The position numbers were made by a program, and so were the translations under genes. The notes below the pieces were generated by a model. That model ran no database searches, had not been told where the DNA came from, and saw only the letters and a program-made list of their open reading frames with translations. A DNA stretch of 64,000 bases, taken from positions 66,872,077 through 66,936,076 of the forward strand of contig CM060194.1 of assembly GCA_030549335.1 (NCBI GenBank). Reading direction: 5' to 3'. Within the stretch, counting starts at the first letter, position 1. Each line of letters starts with the position of its first letter. This document shows, piece by piece, positions 59,201 to 64,000 of this stretch. This stretch comes from Pontederia crassipes (lineage: Eukaryota; Streptophyta; Magnoliopsida; Commelinales; Pontederiaceae).

Positions 59201-61926
59201 AAGGAACACTCAATTGCGAAGTACTAGCTAAATCAAAAGTAGCATAATCAAGGAATCAACCCAAACAAGACAATTGCATGAAAATCCAATAAATTCCCCT
59301 AGTTAAGTGTTCCGAAATTCAGCATCTCGAATATAAAGTTCCGATAATTTAAGATCGAGAAACTCGTCAAATGGAAGTAATCGACAAGTAACAAGAAAGT
59401 AAATTCCATGGAAGAGGTCAAACCTTATATCATCGTCACTTTGACTCCATGCGCGATCATGTCAATTCCTAAAGAAAAAAAACACTTTCTTCTATCGCAC
59501 TCAGATTATGTCATCACCGCATTTGCTTGTCAACTGTGTTTCCATTGTCTATGCACTGGGATTAAGCTGCTTAAACGATTGCACATGGAACTACTGGAAG
59601 CTAACTGAAACAGAGTACTACAAATCAACGTCTGGAAATTTATGAAATCCACCTGCACTCAGTTTTACTTTTCACTATCTTGTTATCTTTCAGTGTGGCA
59701 ATATCGCTAAAAATATGTGTTCTACCATGCTGGCGTAGTGCAAGATGAATCCATTTGATGCCAGCCCACAGTGACCAAGATTTCCATCAACGCCTGTCAC
59801 TAAAACGGCTGTGCTTTGATGTTCCTTCAGAGATGGGAAAAAATAAGCCCTCGGTTTAAATCGTTGTTATATACGTTAAAGTTTAAACAAGTTCGAAGTC
59901 TGATAAAAAAAGCTTAGTAATCAACTTAAGCGGTAAAGGGTCCATCACCCATCGTTTTAGATGAACAACTACTGGAGATGTTGATGATGGATCATAAATA
60001 CGCAAGAGTCAAGAGAAAGCATTGAGTACAGAAAGAAATTAAATAAGAACCCATTTCTCCTAAAACGAAATGTTGAAAAGTACACAATGAATAGAAGGAA
60101 ACGATTGTCTACTCGAACTTTGACACGAAAAGACTAATCCCACCTAAATTATGCCCTTCAACAATCAGCAGCAACATGATAAAAAGAAGTCAGAGAAAAG
60201 ACAGGTAGTAGATAACGCACAACCTGAGCCAAAAACGACTTTCTTCAAGGGGGGGCACAAATTATTAAGATTCAATTATTTGACTGTCTGACTACAAGAA
60301 AGATAAGGAAAGCAAAATAAGGTCAAATAGGTATATGATCATAACATCTAAGAGGAAATTCTCAAAAGTATCAAATTCTGAAATCAGCAGAAGGCTTCAC
60401 ATCAAATTGACCAAAAACTTGTTAATGCTAATCTCATATGCCATTTTGCAGTCTATGAGTGTTCTGGTCCAAAGTTAGAGCCAGAGGTTTTGTCCAAACT
60501 AATAGGAGCAAAACTCTCAAGTACACAAGTAGCCTTAAGCTGCTTATGCAGGGAGCCACAGCATAGCCTTTATCTCTAGAATGTCAATGTTTTGCATGGC
60601 CCCTACCTCTGCCAATGAGACAGAAAAGAACGAATGAAAGAGAGAACATCAAATTAGAATTGGTTAAGGTGGAACCTAGATAAAAACAAAAGGTTTTTTC
60701 TCAATTAAATAAAAAAAGGGCTGTGGATCAATTTTTTTTCATTAGAACATAGCAACATGAAAGACATAAAATGTTGGCAATGCACATGAACGTTTTCAGT
60801 ATGTTGTAAAGTATACAACATATTGCCTTTGATCTAGTAGTGAAACTGCTAGTTCTTTATGAGTAAAAGCAAAGTACATTGCCAGTTTTGAGGCATCTAC
60901 CTTTGAAACAGTGGAGATATATCAAGAAATTTAGTACAGGATAAGACGTTAGCTTGTTCGGACTTTCCTGCTCCAGAAACAACAGCGAACTATATGATAA
61001 AAGTTGGAATTGTAGTTTTAAGCCAGTACTAAGTTGTATGAGACTCTGATTGATGTTCACAACAAATCATCCCATTCTATTGTCTCATAGGAAGATCAGA
61101 TATAGTGGATTGAAGAACACACCTTATTGAGTAAGATTAGTGACAATATTTATTAGACTATAAAAATAAGCCATCCAAGTCTTCGAGACAAAAAGATTTC
61201 TTCAGCATGAGGAAGAGGTTTTTTAATGATAAAAGATGGCAACAAAAGTAATATAAACTGCTATTGAACAAATGCCATCTGTAAGCTAAAACAATCATAA
61301 ATGAACAGAAGAAATAAAATTTTTATATGTGGAATATGGACTTTAGGCATGTTAGACAGGGTCAAGAAGAAGATAGATATGTACAGAGACAGGCGCATTA
61401 CTGCGTAGAGCTCTCAACTTGGATACCTCAAATGAACAAAACTAGGAGAAATCTCTCTTTTTAACATGTTAGCATTCACTTCTTACCAGCTACCATCATG
61501 TGCATGACAAATTCTCTTTTATCATTTTAATAGCAAAATGAGAGGGTATCCTTTTTTAGAGGGAAAATGTATGGGCATCTGGATTCTTTTTTATTTAGAC
61601 AAGAGAGTTTTGATGTAAACTGCGAGTGGCTAAATCCTATCAACGCTGACAAAAATAGTGATTTGATTTTCCTTTTCTTGGTAACATCATCACAGCTTAT
61701 AAGCTCCAGTTTGGCATGTTGGGGGCAAGTTATGGACTTTTCAATTTTGTTCATCAATAACAAATTGGCTTAACAAGAAAAACATTACCCTATGAGTCAT
61801 GTGAGGAGGTCAAAATGATAAATTCTGAATCGTTTGTTCACCTGCTTTAATTTATGTTTGTTATCTTGTTAGTTATTTTGTTTGCAAGTCCATCACCTAT
61901 TTGAGCAAGCCTACTCTGTGTCACAC
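56291..61926. other. Gene-poor region
   Basis: No gene can be supported. The frame at 58387-58791 (134 codons) has no recognisable domain and lies in purine-rich, low-complexity surroundings. Its neighbourhood, 58060-58160, contains facing (AG)n and (CT)n tracts. Confidence 0.5.
58063..58160. repeat. Facing (AG)n and (CT)n microsatellites
   Basis: An uninterrupted AG run (about 58065-58085) and a CT run (about 58138-58157) are complementary and separated by about 52 bases. They could pair as a hairpin in single-stranded DNA or RNA. Confidence 0.8.
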
Positions 61927-61942
61927 GTGTTACCTTACTATA

Positions 61943-62116
61943 CAACAACAACAAAGCCTTATCCCACTAGGTGGGGTCGGCTACATGGATCATACGACGC
62001 CATTCGTTGATCCATGTTCATGAGATTCGACAGGGTTTTACACTGGCTGTCGCGGCCTAACACAATCCTCCTCCTTTACTCGGACTTGGGACCGGCTATA
62101 AAACATAGGCGGAGTT
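61943..62116 (-). mobile_element. SINE with an RTE-type 3' end
   Basis: 174 bp inserted on the - strand between perfect 16 bp target duplications, GTGTTACCTTACTATA, at 61927-61942 and 62117-62132. Its 3' 63 bases (61943-62005) are identical to 40707-40769 of the RTE LINE, including GGGATAAGGC and a (TTG)n tail. The 5' part (starting AACTCCGCC, with GTGTTAGGCCGCGACAG) is unlike the coding end of that LINE. Size and tail resemble the plant Au-SINE group; a 5'-truncated RTE subfamily member is the alternative. Confidence 0.82.
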
Positions 62117-62132
62117 GTGTTACCTTACTATA

Positions 62133-64000
62133 AAGTCATGTATATCGAACTCATCTCTAGAGTTGTGACAAACCTCTTGCAATGTTATAGTAATGCATCA
62201 CCAAGCTTTCTTTCTAAATTTGCTTTTGTTTGATCTTGAACCATTTGTTAGAATGCAGCATGAGATTCAAGTCATATTATGTATCATCCTTTGAAATCAT
62301 CTCAGTTGTGCGCATAAGGGAAGAACTTAAGAACTTAATTGTTTATGTTCTAAGACTAAAACTAATATGAATGTTGCATATCCCTTATCACAACCTTTCT
62401 ATAGATTTTGATATTTGAAAAACCCCTCTGACAATTAGTTGCTTAATTTATCTATGTGCAAATGTCACTAAGTTAAAGTTCAAATGAAAATTTTCTATCC
62501 GCCCTACATTCCCTATTCCGCTTTTATAAAAATTTGGGACGATTGGTTGACGGAGGAACCCTCAACCTCAAGATGTCCTGGAGTGAAACATAAATTTCTC
62601 TTTTTCAGAGATGAACTTAATATCTTGAGGTTTACAATTATAGGTGTATGTTCTGATTTTAAAAGTGCCTAAGTATAATTCATCTAGTCATTGTATTCTT
62701 ATACAAAGATTGTTAGAATTCTTATATCTTTGCATCATTAATTATTCTCGTCGTTGGTCCTAGATCTACTACTGTAGGTTTTCTCACCTCATCTACTGTT
62801 TTTTGTCAGGACTCCCCTCTAGGCCTCCAAAATCTCTTGTATGAGGACTCTATTGGAGCCATCTTTTAATGGATAAGCCATTTTTTTAAAAGAAATCTGG
62901 ATTAGTCCAGCTAACACTAAGTCAAAGTTGCAACTTAGCATTCAAAATAGATGTTTTAGCTATCTGAAAAACAATAAAAAATTGTGAACTCTATCCAAAA
63001 GTGTCATCAAAAGCTAACACATTTGGATAATTCAGATTATCAATGGCTTATTGATGGCATCTTAGAAGAGATTGTCAGCCATGGTTCATAGAGGATGCGA
63101 AACTTTAATGTAGGTGGAACTTGGTCAATTGCTTTGGAAAGCTCAAATATAAAATTCCATAAGGTGGGTACAATTCAGCACATGGGAAAAGAAAATAGTT
63201 GTTTCCTAGAATGTACTTTTGCACTCTTTGGTATTTGATGAATTGTTGTCTTTCTTTTATCAATGATCCTCACCCCATCATTGCAGGTTTTCATCTACTT
63301 TCTTGAAATTAACTTATTTAGGACATTAGTGTTTAGAGAAATACCTCGATTCGTTTTCCAATTTTCTCAAATCAATGTATCAACCCCCTGAAAATTGATC
63401 CAAGAGGCAGAAGGTGACAGGTAAGATCTGGTACGGATAATCATATGCCAAAATTGCAGGTTTCACATTTCTTAAAGTCTTCTTATGAGATTTTGCACTA
63501 AACTATTCAGAAATTGAATATTTCCTCTCGAGTAAAGAAAACTTGAGAGGTCGTTGTAAGATGTCAACTTTGTCTCCTGTCCAAGGGAGAGTCAAAATGC
63601 CAACTCAGAGTTCCTCCTCAACCATTTGGAACAAAGAGATACTGGAAATATGATAGGCCTGAGATAAGAGGATGTACTATGAGGACTACTAGGTTTAGGT
63701 GGTCAAGCCACATGCAATTTCAATATCATTTCATTTCCCTTAATTAATCTTAGACTAGAGGACCATTATCATTTCATCTCCCTTACTTTTAGACTAGAGG
63801 ACCATTGTGAATTTCTGCAACTTATTCAGTCATTACTTTTTACTTTCAAAATTTTTATGTGATATAAGATTTATTTTTCAGATTCTTTGAAAGGCACCCA
63901 ATTGTCCCCTCCTTGTGAGACTTAAGAACTTTTTAACAAAGATCTCTTGAATTAAAGTTTGGTTAGCATTTCATTGTGTTAATAATGCCTTGAATCTGAA
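62133..64000. other. Intergenic sequence to the window end
   Basis: No gene, RNA or repeat can be supported here. Confidence 0.5.

Noticed and set aside
60530-60570. Minus-strand GGCTCCCTGCAT resembling part of miR160
   Set aside because: Only the central 12 or so bases fit, and no complementary arm forming a precursor hairpin was seen.
1-64000. CRISPR arrays, rRNA and tRNA genes
   Set aside because: None seen on reading; the window is plant nuclear DNA and no cloverleaf or rRNA-like segment was recognised.

Overview
This is plant nuclear DNA, probably from a monocot. The genes have many short GT-AG introns, the first exons are GC-rich, the spacers are AT-rich, and the repeats are plant families (Ty1/copia, Ty3/gypsy chromovirus, CACTA, L1-like and RTE LINEs, a Tourist-like MITE, a SINE). 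The species cannot be named from sequence alone.

Three host genes can be reconstructed exon by exon. (1) A Rab5-type GTPase (RABF2) at 19825-23205 on the + strand has seven exons, encodes 201 aa and is intact. (2) A BARD1-like RING/ePHD/BRCT protein at 36251-44785 on the + strand has twelve exons. Every junction keeps frame except one apparent 1-nt loss in exon 9. Intron 10 holds a 1.7 kb RTE LINE and intron 11 a 3.1 kb copia derivative, each with target-site evidence. (3) An atypical bHLH transcription factor at 49560-46665 on the - strand has seven exons and encodes 526 aa.

Layout. 1-3087: decayed copia element running off the left edge. 3088-10454: gene-free, with a possible large-gypsy relic and a 5'-truncated LINE. 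10455-14205: CACTA element with an exact CTT target duplication, inserted beside broken BARD1 exons (14463-16925). 17133-17624: Tourist-like MITE. 19.8-23.2 kb: RABF2. 25.0-28.5 kb: degenerate L1-like LINE, itself interrupted by a second copy of a repeat also seen at 18.4-18.8 kb. 28694-34420: gypsy chromovirus with both LTRs and dead reading frames. 36.2-44.8 kb: BARD1-like gene. 46.7-49.6 kb: bHLH gene. 49.7-64 kb: gene-poor, with an L1-like relic (55.2-56.3 kb) and a 174 bp SINE (61943-62116).

The most informative observations are these. BARD1 zinc-finger exons have been duplicated into a degenerate cluster 20 kb upstream. A short block next to RABF2 recurs in the same order upstream of BARD1. 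The SINE and the RTE LINE share an identical 63 bp 3' end. The CACTA element carries a joined TNPD/TNPA-type remnant and a GC-rich palindromic array. No wholly new gene system was identified; most of the window is explained by nested transposons and local duplication.
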